Shown piece by piece: positions 13,285-25,035 of a stretch of 64,000 bases of DNA. How positions within the stretch are numbered: position 1 is the first letter of the stretch; every line of letters begins with the position of its first letter. The translations under genes were made by a program, and so were the position numbers. The notes under the pieces were generated by a model. The model did no database searches, had not been told where the DNA came from, and saw only the letters and a program-made list of their open reading frames with translations. Source of the stretch: Populus alba (Eukaryota; Streptophyta; Magnoliopsida; Malpighiales; Salicaceae); the NCBI RefSeq assembly GCF_005239225.2, contig NC_133295.1, positions 10,726,001-10,790,000 on the forward strand, written 5' to 3'.

Positions 13285-14971
13285 ACAAGTAATCCTGGCA
13301 GCAAAATTAAAATATGTTATGTAATTAAGAAATTCTTTTAATAGTTAATGTGATATATACTACCATACCTATCATCATTCACTAATGCATTGCTTTGTCT
13401 TCACCAAGCGTCTTCGTGTTAAAAAAAATTTTATTAGAAAAAAACCCTTTAAATATTTAACTGATTCACTTCAATTTAGAAATATTTAGTTAATTACATT
13501 TATGATCCCTAAAAAATACATTTATTAAAAGGGATAAACATAAACCACAAACAAGATTAATTTTATTTTTTAAAAGGGTGCGAAGATACTCAAGCAAGAA
13601 AAAAAAACTAAATAGATTTATTAGTATTTGTTATTCCTTTTTTTTTGTGTTAAATTGAGTTTAAAAAGAAATAAAATCCCAATATTCTAATTACAATCAA
13701 CCATGTTAATTATAAAAACTAAACAAGGATTATAATTAATATTTTTTTGTTAGATTGAGGTTAACACACATAGAAAAGCATTTAAAAATAAAAAACTGTT
13801 ACGTACAGCTCATACCTTCTTCATTAACAAGGAAAAAGACAGAGTGGCTAACTCATCAACACGTAGAAAACATGGGTACTATATACTAAAAAATTCAAAT
13901 AGCTTGAGCCAATGTTTATGTTTTGAATAAATGATTAATTTATTAATTCTTATAATTTATTTTATTTTTTGTTGGCTAAGATGATTGGAGGCGGGTGCTT
14001 TATACCTATAAGAGATCATTCCTGATAAATTTAGGGATTCTATGATTATTATGATTATTAAGTCAGTAATTTTTTTAGAAAAAATATAATAATATTATAA
14101 AGATATATTTTAAAAATAAATATATAATAGTGAATAAAAATTCTGAATCTTTCTAGTTGAAGGATTCATATTCTAGTTATATATGTGTGTGTGTTTCATA
14201 AGTTTTCTTGTGGAGATAAAGGATTAAATCTGATAAGTTTGGGCTTTTTTCTTAAGCTAAACAAAAAAAAAAATTAGGTTATTTTCTTAGTTGAGCTAAA
14301 AGAAATGGATTTTGAAGTATCTTTTTGGCCCGTTAAATCTGAGTTTATGATATTAAATTATTTCTCTTACCGGAAAAAAAGTAATTAATAAATCTTTATA
14401 AATTATAAAAACTAATTTATAATTAACTGTACAATAGTGAAAATATCATTATTTAATTAATGTAATTTCCGTTAATTAACTTAGAATTAACTCAAAGCCC
14501 GACTATCAACGTCTTGGTAGTAAAAACTAGGAACATAAGAAATCATTAGCTCTTTTGTTTTTTTCAACACCGAAAGATCAATCATCAACCTCTATGCTAC
14601 GTTTACGAGTGTTGTTTTAAAAAACCAGTAAAAAAAAAAGCGAGAAGAAGAAGAACACTCGCGTTGAAACAGCTTCTGTGCTGGCAAAACCTTTGACGAC
14701 AGTGCATCCACTTTCAATCAGCAGCATGGAGACATCTTGATCCATACAAATTTATACCAATTACGAAAGATTGGGATCTAAGTAAAGATTCAATGGATCA
14801 TAATCTTGTCGCTTGCTTGAAAAGACGCGTCAGCTCTCAAAAGTATTACACAGACGAAGATGCTCTGATCCACTAGCGATGAACTTAATTATCAAAGCTG
14901 AAAAGACATCGCCAATGGAGGCTAAGGAGAATGTCAAACATGATTATTAATTCGTAGCAATATCTCCCAGA
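13285..14971. other. AT-rich intergenic DNA, no gene seen
   Basis: No conserved frame. The stretch 14640-14970 has a more balanced base composition than its surroundings and leads into the foldback at 14972-15145, but its frames are short and interrupted. Confidence 0.45.
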
Positions 14972-15145
14972 TGATCTTCCCTTCCTCCTATCAGCCTATC
15001 ACTGAAGCATATTGGAGGAGCTGGGGAGGGTCGTTTTTTGAAGCTTGATGGTGGAAGCCAATGGATATCCACTTCGAATTAATCGATGCTTCTGCTTTTT
15101 AATAAAAAGTCGAATCACCTTCCCCACCCACCTCCAATATTAATA
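14972..15145 (+). ncRNA. Candidate foldback RNA, weakly miR482-like
   Basis: The purine-rich arm at 15009-15030 (ATATTGGAGG, spacer, TGGGGAGGG) pairs with the pyrimidine-rich arm at 15118-15140 (CCTTCCCCACCC, CTCCAATAT): 10 perfect pairs, a 3-4 nt bulge, then 6 more pairs. The internal segments (ttttttgaagc with gcttctgcttttt) extend the stem imperfectly. A second pyrimidine run at 14974-14992 could pair with the same purine arm. The 3' arm recalls the C-rich miR482/2118 family that targets NBS-LRR P-loops, but it differs at several positions. No expression evidence; simple composition could explain part of the pairing. Confidence 0.25.
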
Positions 15146-15660
15146 TAAAATATTATTACTTAGTCAATAACTAACTACATATTATTGCACTAAAAGACTG
15201 ATTTCATCCACCATTAAGAATTAATTAACAAGAGAAAGCATGCTAAGTAAGCTAGTCCTCGTTAGTATCAGTAATGGACATGCTCTCCAACCTCGAGTCA
15301 AAGCATGTCTTCATGAGCTGTCTCTTCGCTAGCCTAAAGGGAGACAAAACTATTTCAAAAGGTCTCCAGTGGGAAATCTAGAGAAGGGGATATCGACTTG
15401 GAGTTTTTGATTATGAATTAAGGAGAAGGATATGAATCATTTTTTGGGAATTTAGCAAACCATCTACCTTGTCTTGTATAGTTAACAGCTCATTGTTTTC
15501 TTATTTTTTTCTGGCATGGAGGAGGAGGGGATGGTGCTGCTGACTAGGAATAAACTCATCATAAGAACAAGAACAAAAAAAAAAATAGTAAATTAAACTA
15601 TAATGACGTTATCAACACTTCATTTATTAAATTAGTGCGTGAACTGTTATATATTTTAGT

Positions 15661-15806
15661 TTTTTATTATTATTATTATTATTATTGACGCGAGCATGAA
15701 GTTAACGACTATATAAACCTTTTTAGTAATTTAAAGTTTGTGAAACTCGAATCGATAGCTTTTAAAAAACAAAACTAGAGTCCAAACAATTAAACTACAC
15801 CCCTCA
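15661..15806 (-). mobile_element. tRNA-derived SINE copy
   Basis: On the minus strand it begins 'gaggggtgtagtttaattg' (A-box region), has 'atcgattcgagtttcacaaa' (B box), then 'gttaacttc', and ends in an (AAT)n tail, which appears as (ATT)n at 15664-15686 on the plus strand. The 3' part is shorter than in sister copies. Confidence 0.65.
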
Positions 15807-16714
15807 TAAATTATATATTTTAGCTATTATTTGCTCAACAGGAGGATGATCGGGCCATGGACACCTCAAAGAGCCCTCCTCTAATTCTTAAATCCCCATC
15901 TCAGACCTCTCTTGATTTAAACATAAGATCCTTTGATAAAAATCTTGAGGTTCAGCTGCTGGATTTTCCTTGAAAACCGAACATTTACGTTCGAGAAAGC
16001 ATGCAGTTTGGGCCTCATGCCAAGGGACATCATATTTGCACAAAATAATGGTTGAATATGTTTTCAAGGGGTTGGCTGAGGTGATAAAAAAAAGATTTTA
16101 CTCAACCTAAAGATTTCGATTGCTAATAGCCTTTTAAATATGTGATGTAATTACCAAAACAACGTAAAAAGATGGCAGCGGTTTCACAGTAAACAACTCT
16201 TTTTTTTCTTTCTTTCATTTAAATTTAAACCCTTCTATAGCCTAATTAGAAGAAATAAGGCATGAAATTATAGTTAAAATACAAAAATTGAAAGATAAGG
16301 TACCAAAATATAAAAAAAAAACATAAAAAATATGTGGATAACCCACATTATTAATAATTTTCATTTTAATCCAAAAGTTATTTCTCCATTTCTTAGTTCC
16401 TAGGGTTAGAGAAAGATGAGAGAAACTTGCTTGAAAATAGCAAAAAAAGAGAGAGAGAGTAGTTGGTTTGGCCATTGTTCAACAACAAAACTTGTAGTTC
16501 TTAGGTTCAAAGGGTTCCATTCAATGAAAATAATTAGATTGTTGTGGTCTTATCTATAAACATGCATGAAAAAGGAGATGGGTTTCATTTTGATTTTTGT
16601 CATTCGTTAATTTTCAATGTTTTAGAAGATTTTAGGGTTGTTATATAGTTTATGTGGCTTGTGTGGTGTTTGTTATTGATTTTGAGTGAAAAGTTATATA
16701 GGTATATCCCTAAT
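15807..16714. other. Intergenic DNA, no gene seen
   Basis: A short frame with poly-Lys/Phe composition on the minus strand (16242-16475) has no recognised domain. The sequence leads into the copia fragment and may include its decayed flank. Confidence 0.4.
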
Positions 16715-18325
16715 TATTTCTCTTTTAGAGTTTTTGGTTGTGTTTATTTTATTCTTCATCCTTATATAAAACATAGTAAATTATCCTCTCAATCTATTAT
16801 TTGTACTATCTTTTCTATGTTATGGTGAATGTAAAAAAGAGTATCAGAAACTTTATGTGTTTCGTCATGTTGTCTTTCTTGAGCATATACCTTTCTTTTC
16901 TATTTCATCCACTGCTCATAACCTTATTAGACCTAATCTTATTCTTATAGATTCTTTTTTTGATGATTATGATAATTTATCATCTTAGGTTCCTAGTACC
17001 TTAAATACTTATCTTCATGTTCAACCAATTTGTACTCATAATTATGCAGGTACTGACACTTTACTCTCCAGTACACCTAAAGCTCCATTCTCATCTACAA
17101 CTCCTTAAACTTCATATGAGATTATGGATCCACCTCTACGTCAATCCAAACACATTTGTAAGTCCATAAAGCTACCGAATTTTTCTTTTTCTTGTTATTC
17201 TTCATCATTTACTTCCTTTTTACCTTCTATTCATTGTCTCTTTAAGCCATCTTCCTATAAAAGAGGCAATTCTTGACCCCCTTTGGCTATGGATAAGGAA
17301 CTTTCTGCTTTGCATAAAACATATACTTGAAATCTGATTCTTTTACCTCTTGGTAAAAGTGTTGTTGGTTGTCATTGGGTGTATAAGATCAAGACTAATT
17401 ATGATAAGTCTAATGAGCGATACAAAGCTAGGTTGGTTACAAAAGGATACTGTTAACAATATGGTATAGATTATGAGGAGACATTTTTCCTTGTTACATA
17501 AATAAGTATTATTTATACTCTTATTGCAGTAGCTTTAATTCATTAATGACATATCTCTTAACTTGATGTTCAAAATGCCTTCTTGAATAGAGATCTTCAA
17601 GAAAAAGTTTATATGGCGCCCCCTCCTAGTGTTTCACATGACTCTGGGTATGTTTGTAAGCTTAAGAAAACATTATATGGTCTCAAACAAGCACCTTGTG
17701 CTTGGTTTGAGAAATTCTCTGCTGTGATCTCGTCTCTTGGATTTGTTTCTGGTAGTCATGATTTTGCTCTTTTTATTAACTGCACTGATGCAGGTCATAT
17801 CATTCTACCTTTATATGTTGATAACATGATTATTATTGGTGATGACATTGATGATATTTCAATTTTGAAGACAAAGTTGGCTAGATAGTTTGAAATGAAG
17901 GATTTGAGTTATCTTTGATAGTTCCTGGGTATTGAGGTAGCTTCCTTAGCCAGAGATTATCTTCTTTCTTAGTCAAAATATGTTGTAGATATTCTTGAAC
18001 GGGCTAGACTTATTGATAACAAAACTATAGATACTCCTATTGAGGTTAACATAAGGTATTCTTCTTCTAATGATTTACCTTTGACAAATCCTACTTCATA
18101 CCGTACTATTGCTAGGAGCTTGGTATATCTCACCATTACTCGTCCAGATATTGCATATGTTGTTTATATTGTTAGTCAATTTGTTTATTCTCCTACTACT
18201 ATTCACTAGATAGCTGTTTTTTGTATTTTGCAATATCTTCAAGGTACAGTCTTTCAAAGCATTTTACTTCCATCTACCTCTTTCTTAAAGCTGTGTGCAT
18301 ACTTTGATACTCACTTTTAGGGTTA
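16715..18325 (+). pseudogene. Decayed Ty1/copia pol fragment (integrase end, RT, start of RNase H)
   Basis: The frame is broken by many stops, yet the copia order is clear. The integrase C-terminal phrase FRVFGCVYFILHPY lies near 16716. The RT start SVVGCHWVYKIK lies near 17355, followed by YKARLVTKGY. QLDVQNAFLN lies near 17563, and KKTLYGLKQAPCAWFEKF is in an open stretch at 17583-17888. The RT active site reads LYVDNMIIIGDD (YVDN for the usual YVDD). Then come FLGIEVA and SLVYLTITRPDIAY near 18118, and the RNase H entry CAYFDTH near 18297. In-frame stops at about 17106, 17335, 17455, 17888 and 18208 show it is dead. No gag or LTR was found around it. Confidence 0.88.
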
Positions 18326-18554
18326 AAACTTTGTTTAAATCTAATCTCCAATATAAACCTTTTAATACAAAACATTAACATGATTTAAAAAAACTATGGG
18401 TGAATGAGAAATTAATCTCAAATAACCTTTGGTTTGCATGTTTTAGTAAAACCTAAAACCCTCTAAAAGAATTTTATTTCATATAGGAAAGCAACAAAAC
18501 TTTATTGATGGTTATATAGTGAGAAGTTGAGAAGTTAAAATTGGATCCAAAAGG

Positions 18555-19054
18555 TGTTGAAGAATAATATAAATTATATCTTGGAACTTCGCCTAAAAAT
18601 TTAAGCTATTGGGTTGAATTGGTTCTTTGACATAGTATCAGAGCATTGATAATCAAACGATCATCGGTACGAATCTCATCATCCTTATTTATTTAATAAA
18701 AATTAAGTACAAGGTAATGTGGGTCTGCGTAATTTTCAGGCTCAAAGGGCTTACTTGAGAGGGTGTATTGGAAAATAATATAAATTATATCTTGGAACCT
18801 TGCTTAAAAACTTAAGCTATTAGGTTGAATTGGTTCTTTGACATGGTATCAAAGCATTGATGACCAAGCAATTACAAGTTCGAATCTCGTCATCCTTATT
18901 TATTTGATAAAAATTAAGCACAAGATAATGTAGGTCTGTGCAAGTTTTAAGCACAAAGGGCTTACTTGAGAGAGTGTATTGAAAAATAATATAAATTATA
19001 TCTTGGAACCTCACCTAAAAGCTTATGTTATTGGGTTGAAATGATTATTTGACA
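18555..19054 (+). mobile_element. TRIM retroelement array with three LTRs and two internal segments
   Basis: Three copies of an 80-bp LTR occur at 18555-18632, 18764-18843 and 18975-19054. They start TGT and end TTGACA. The first two are followed directly by a primer binding site like the initiator-Met tRNA complement (tagtatcagagc at 18633, tggtatcaaagc at 18844). Each internal segment is about 130 bp and ends in a purine-rich tract (ttgagagggtg) before the next LTR. The unit period is about 211 bp. Flanks AAAAGG and AAAAG are a near-match target duplication. It has no coding capacity, as in TRIMs. Confidence 0.75.
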
Positions 19055-19479
19055 AAAAGTACTTAAGTTTTTATAGGGAAGAGGTCTTAAGTAAAGTGGC
19101 TTTAGGTTAGAACTCACACAAGCATGGCTCGGCACAACCAAATTTGTACTCGAGCTTCAAGCAGGGCTTGGGCCTTGGCATGAGTTTATTATAAAATATT
19201 TTTCTAGGTTACAAAAGATTATTTTTTTGTCAACTTAAAATTAGGCTTTGTGTGGTTTATAAAGAATTATTTCTTCTAGCTTGACCTATTGTTTTGTATA
19301 GCCCTTGAATGTACAATTAGTTTTTCTAGAATTATTTTGCTGAACAATTTTTTAGCTCAAAAGACATCCAATTTAAATAAAAAAAAGATGTTCAAGTTTA
19401 ATTTTGATTTATGAAAGTTAATCAAGGCTGATAATGAAGGGTTTCCATTAGCTTATGGTCCCTATATTTCTTTTATTTT

Positions 19480-20116
19480 GGACGGAAAACACTTTTTGAA
19501 AGTTGTGAAAAGTTAAAAAATATCATATTATTTACTGATTATATCAAATTTGATTCTCAAACTTTTGATTGTTATATAAATATTTTTTTTTTCAATTTCA
19601 TCTCTTAGAATTTAAATTTTATATTAACTTTGATCCTTATTTTTATAATTGTTATTTGCTTTTCCCTTATCATATTTTAATTAAATTTTTTTATCTATCA
19701 AATTTAGTCCTCATTCTTTTAATTGTTACTTATTTTATTTGAAATAATTTATGAAATGATAATTATTATTATTTTAATTTCTTCATCTTTCATTTTTTTT
19801 ATTTGTTAGATTTGATCTTTATTTTTTTTTTATTATTTTTTTTTTTGAGATAATTTATGAAATTATATTTTTTTTCAATTTCATTCTCATTCAACTTTTT
19901 AATTTGTAAGATTTGTTCCTCATTATTTTAATAAACTTGAAAAAAATAAAAAAAAATTAATAAGTTATTTTCTAGCTCATTTTCATAATATAATCAAACA
20001 CTTGAAAATATTTTCCATCTTATTTTCCATTATTCTACCAAATATCAAAAAAATAATTCACTTTATCATAATTCACTTTCTAAAAAAGAACTACTTTCTA
20101 GCAAATAAACAGGGCC
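19480..20116. mobile_element. Truncated Tourist-like MITE
   Basis: It matches the right two-thirds of the complete element at 23978-25035: 'ggaaaacactttttgaaagt', 'tttgattctcaaacttttga', 'tttgatctttatttt', and the right end 'agcaaataaacagggcc'. The left terminal inverted repeat is missing, so this is a relic. Confidence 0.7.
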
Positions 20117-20676
20117 TAGGAGTGCATTTAAACACGATAATGTTGTTTGAATCTTGAAAGATTTATTAAAAAAAGTGTTTTTTTACACGGAATGAGAATC
20201 AATAAATTTTTAAGAATAAATGATTATTCATTAACAATAATAATTTCAGCTTAGTTATATTTTAAGAGTTTCAAGAAGTATACTTGATTAGTTTTGTTCA
20301 AGTATAAATTCTGTACATATTAGTACACATGCTAAGATTGTATTCGTAAATATTTGTTTAGATTACAAAGTTCTTATATTCTTACATAATTATAAATTAA
20401 TGCTCTCTTGTTTAATAATCTATTTATCTAGTAATTTTGGACGACAGAAAATTAGCCACATTGGCCCCTTCACATCAATTTGATCATGCGCGGTCCCTTC
20501 ATCCAGATGTGTCACTAACATTGTAAGAGATCTATTAATGATGTTCATTTCAAGAAATCAACGATTTGAATCATGCCATGTGGATGGATTAAATTAATTT
20601 AGAAAAAAAAATGAAAATCAAATCTGAATAAAAGAATAGAAAAGGAACCAAAGTTAAAAACGTAAACTTCCAAAGA

Positions 20677-20710
<34 letters not shown>

Positions 20711-22189
20711 ACCCTATTAAACGTAAAAAGAAATAAATAAATTGATTACTCTATTTTCTTATTTAAAAAAAAGGGTGAAGAATCATAAGTCCATTTTACC
20801 CAATTAAGAAATCTGTGTTGCCAAAAATTGCAAACTGTTAAAAGAGCCAACCTGTACCACCAAGCTACATGCCAAAGCAAGAACAACGGTGGGTATGGGT
20901 TTGATCTGACTCATTTTCGCCAATTAATGATTCTCATCCCTTGTTTTTCAGACGCAACATGAAGCTAGCATCCAAAAGCGGGCCAAGCAACTTGTTCATG
21001 AAATGCCAATATTTATGTAACATGACTCTAGCTTAAGATGAATCACTAGATAGTGTGAAACAAAATATTATATGATTGAGTCGAGTTTTTTATTTTAATA
21101 TAAAAAAAGATATTTAAGCGATATTAATACTTAAAAAAAAAAACTTAAGATTCATTACATTGATTTGATTAATTTTAATACACTCGATTAACTTAAAAAT
21201 ATATTTAAAAAACATTGATACTAAATAAAGAAAATAGTAAAAACAAATTGATAATAATTAATTATAAAAAATAAATTATAAATAAGAGGAGAAAAATACT
21301 CATTAAAGACTCATTATCATTCTATCATGGACACCACCCCACCACCACAAAAAACTTATCTAGACAATTATAACACCATCATGAAAGGTTACACTGTAAC
21401 ATCAAAAGAGACTACACACATTGTCAAAATAGTTGCCTAAAAAGTAATTCAAATAAAATATCATGAAGTGAGCATCTTATATTTATATTTAATTAATTAA
21501 TTTAATTTAATTAGAAAATAAAAAAATTTAATAAAAAGTAATAAATAAAATGAAAAAGACAATAATGTACCACTATTATTGTGATTGATCGAAGGAAAAA
21601 CAAATCCCCACGGCAAATGTTTAGGTGCACAAATTGATGTATAAATGCTTGTTAAATTGTAGAAATACATGACATGGTAATTTGGTGAGATTATTTTTTT
21701 CAACTGAGATGGATACTTTATTTTATAAAAATAATACATTAGACACATCAGAAATGATTATATTATTTTCATGTGTGAGAATGTTTTTATTTTTTTATAT
21801 ATATTTTTTTCTTTTATTTTGTCCGTATTATCTTTGTTTTATGGATGTGTCGTGGACTAACCATTCCTACATGACCACATTAGTCGCTGCTCTCCTAAAT
21901 TTTCACTCAAAAGGGTCACTTTCCGCACCTTCGCCTCCATCAGTCATCCTTGCTGGTCTCATGTCACTCTAAAAAAACCCATCATAAGCAGGTGAAAAGA
22001 CCACGATCCTTTCCATTTGATGTGAGTGTACACGTTATGCACATGATACGACATCATTTTATGCCCTCGTACAATAATTTTTATTTAACATCAATTGTTC
22101 ATTTAAAAAATTATTGAAAAAGTTACTCGGTCCTCCTCTTATGATTTCATTATTTAATTATGAAGAGCCATCAAATCAGAGTATGGTAA
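20117..22189. other. Intergenic DNA with a poly-A run, no gene seen
   Basis: An uninterrupted run of about 32 A lies at 20678-20709. Frames of up to 96 codons (21682-21972) are low-complexity Phe/Leu translations of T-rich DNA. No gene or RNA was recognised. Confidence 0.5.
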
Positions 22190-22365
22190 TAATTATTTTT
22201 TAAAATATTTTATTTTAAAAATATATTAAAATAATTATTTTTTTAAAAAAATATTTTTAATATTAGAACATTAAAATTATCTAAAATTATAAAAAAATTA
22301 ATTAAAAAAATATTTTTAAATTTCTCAAAATCATTTTTAAAACATAAAAAACAAATATCCCTCAG
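22190..22365. repeat. AT-rich MITE-like dispersed repeat
   Basis: Same word family as 10795-11000 ('tttttaaaatattttatttt', 'aaaataattattttttt', 'catttttaaaacataaaaaa'). Terminal repeats cannot be defined. Confidence 0.45.
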
Positions 22366-22693
22366 TAAGAATGATTTTTAAAAACCTTTTATTGAAACAA
22401 CATAAAAAATTAAGTCTAAGCAACCTGCACCTTGTTTTACAAGAATAAAACACAACATTATGATAGAAAGACACAAGAAAATATTTTCTACAAACTATTT
22501 CTAAAGCTCCATTTTATTGCCTAGGCATACCATTACGTTACTAATTTATTAGCTAAAAGCACATTACTACTTGCATGCACACTACAAACGTCAACTAGTT
22601 AAGAAGGCCAAATAATGAACTTGCATGCTTTACATGTTGGACTTAAGGCATGGATTCCTCGGGGATATATATATATATATATATATATATTTT

Positions 22694-23155
22694 AAGTTAT
22701 TAAATAAAATTTTAAAATATAATTTATATTATTTTTTAATATAATTTTTCAAGTGAAAGCTCTTTAAACTTAAAACTTATACAGACATGTATTACCTTGT
22801 GCTTAATTTTTATCAAATAAATGACGATGGTGAAATTCAAACTCGTGACCACATGGTCATTAAGACTCTGATATCATATCAAAGAACCAATTCAACCCAA
22901 AAGCTTAAGGTTTGGCATTGAGGTTGAACCTGCTTTTCGGAAAATTTCAAATATTGTTTTTTTGCTAAAATTGAATGCGGTTTGTACTTTTTGGATCGTT
23001 TTGATGTGCTGATATAAAAAATGATTTTTAAAAAATGAAAAAACATTATTTGCATGCTTTTCGGCACGAAAAGCTATTTGAAAAGCAACCGCTACCACAC
23101 TTCCAAACACCCTCTAAGTGAGGTTTCAAAATATGATTTATATTCTTTTTTAACA
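22694..23155 (-). mobile_element. TRIM copy on the minus strand, split by a MITE
   Basis: Read on the minus strand, the LTR starts at 23155 (tgttaaaaaagaatataaat). It is interrupted at 23114 and resumes at about 22909 with 'cttaagcttttgggttgaat'. The primer-site-like 'tgatatgatatcagagtc' and an internal segment with 'taaaaattaagcacaaggta' follow, and a second, degraded LTR lies at about 22694-22760. It is the same family as 18555-19054. A (TA)13 tract (22665-22690) adjoins its left end. Confidence 0.6.
22910..23114. mobile_element. MITE inserted in a TRIM LTR
   Basis: Imperfect terminal inverted repeats are visible. The left end reads 'ggtttggcattgaggttg' and the right end, reversed, reads 'gtgtttggaagtgtggtagc', both leading to 'tgcttttc'. 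The internal phrase 'ggatcgttttgatgtgctga' matches the element at 57412-57640. About 205 bp, non-coding. The flanks 'cttaag' and 'ctctaag' may be the altered target duplication. Confidence 0.6.
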
Positions 23156-23977
23156 TGTTTTTTATTATATTTTTCACTTGAAAATTATCAAAACAATAAA
23201 AAAATTTTTTAAAAAAAAACCACAATCACCACGCAAAAACAAACAGACCACAGATTCAATCTAGTTGGAAAATGGAAAATCTAGTCAGTCCTGATGGAGA
23301 CACAAAAATACATTGGCACCGAGGACTACGACCTTGCAACAAAATGGTCCCTACTTGTTTAAAAGAAGCTGTGCTCTGTCCCTGCAATCCTTCCTGGTGG
23401 AAGTGCTAGCTGTTGTACTGCATTGTTCCTTCATGAGACCGTTCCAAAGGTGAAGCTTTCAAACTTTACATCAATTATCTTGTCAAAATGGCTCCTATTT
23501 CCACCATCTTTTTCCCAGGGAAAATTACAGCTGCAATAGGGCTTCTGATAAGCAAAAAGTTGATTCATGAAAAGTAACGCAGATCAATTTCTTTCTTTTC
23601 CTCTTAATCTTACGACTTATATCTCACCTACTTATTTTGTAGCTTTCTCCTTTTAGATTTCTGGACATCATCGTCCTCCTTGTCTCGCTCTGTCATTGTC
23701 TTTTCTTTCTTTCTTTCTTTCTTTTCTTTCCTTTTCTGCTTTTTGCCTTTTTCCGTGGTTGCATGGTCATCTACATAAATGGCTCGAGAAAGACGTATCG
23801 TAACAATAATAAAGCGATTTCTACTCTTAATTTATAAATTTATTCCATCAAACCTTAGTTTATGTATTCATGAATCATGATGTGTATCATCACAAATCCA
23901 GATATGAGATGTCTGGAAAGCCGACTGATGAAAATAAATATAATTTATATCCGATCTCTAGATCATGTTAAAATTTA
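23156..23977. other. Intergenic DNA, no gene seen
   Basis: 23270-23560 has a balanced base composition but no frame or RNA that I recognise. A TTTC microsatellite lies at about 23701-23730. Confidence 0.5.
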
Positions 23978-25035
23978 GGCCTTGTTTGTTTCCCGGAAAG
24001 TAGTTTCCGGGAAATCATTTTCCAAACTTTCCTGTGTTTGTTTGTCATTAGGAAAGTTGGTCAACAGAAAACAATTTCCGGTCAGCGGAAAACACTTTCT
24101 AGTCAACGGAAAACACTTTCCGGTCAACGGAAAACACTTTTCAGTTAATTTTAGTTAAAAAAAAAATTGACTTGGTTTTCAGGAAAGTGTTTTCCTTTTA
24201 GTTGTGTTTGTTTTCCGGAAAGTGGTTTCTGGGAAAGCACTTTCCAAACTTTCTTGTGTTTGTTTGCCAGTAGGAAAGTTGGTCAATGGAAAACACTTTC
24301 CAGTAAAAGGAAAATTTGGCTTGGTTTTCAGGAAAGTGTTTTCCTGAAAAATTTGAGGGGAAAACACTTTCCGGAAGTTGTGAAAAATTTAGAAACGTCA
24401 TTATTTGCTGATTATATCAAATTTGATCCTCAAACTTTTGATTGCTATATATATATATATTTTGTTTTGAATATTTATTTTTCAATTTCATCTCTTAAAA
24501 TTTTATTTTTATATTAACTTTGGTCCTTATTTTTATAATTGCTATTTGCTTTTTTCTTATCATTTTTTTTTATTGAAATTTTTTATTTATCAAATTTGAT
24601 CCTCATTCTTTTGATTGTTACTTATTTTATTTGAAATAATTTATGAAATGTTGATTATTATTATTTTAATTTCTTCATTTTTTTTTTTTTTAATTTTTTA
24701 GATTTGATCCCTATTATTTTGATTATTATTTGTTTTATTTGAGATAATTTATGAAATTATATTTTTTTTTTCAATTTCATTCTCATTCAACTTTTTAATT
24801 TGTAAAATTTGTTCCTCATTATTTTAATAAACTTGAGAAAAATAAAATATTAATAAGTTATTTTCCAGCTCATTTTCCATAACATAACCAAACATTGGAA
24901 AGTGTTTTCCAGTTCATTTTCCATAATACTACCAAACATCGGAAAATACTTTCCCGGAATTCACTTTTCAGGAATTCACTTTCCCCGGAATTCACTTTCC
25001 AAAAGAAATTCACTTTCCTGCAAACAAACGGAGCC
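23978..25035. mobile_element. Tourist-like (PIF/Harbinger-type) MITE, 1058 bp, with TTA target duplication
   Basis: The left end reads GGCCTTGTTTGTTTCCCGGA; the right end, reversed, reads GGCTCCGTTTGTTTGCAGGA. These are imperfect terminal inverted repeats. TTA flanks both sides (23975-23977 and 25036-25038), the 3-bp duplication expected of PIF/Harbinger-type insertion. Internally, 20-bp tandem units of the 'gtcaacggaaaacactttcc' type occur four times at about 24058-24145, and inverted counterparts near 24895-25015 let the ends fold back. No transposase frame is visible; the short frames across it are translations of the repeat. Confidence 0.78.

Noticed and set aside
20678..20709. Poly-A run considered as the tail of a processed pseudogene or LINE
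   Set aside because: No coding sequence or target duplication was found upstream of it.
21682..21972. 96-codon hydrophobic frame
   Set aside because: Phe/Leu-rich because of T-runs; typical of translated AT-rich DNA.
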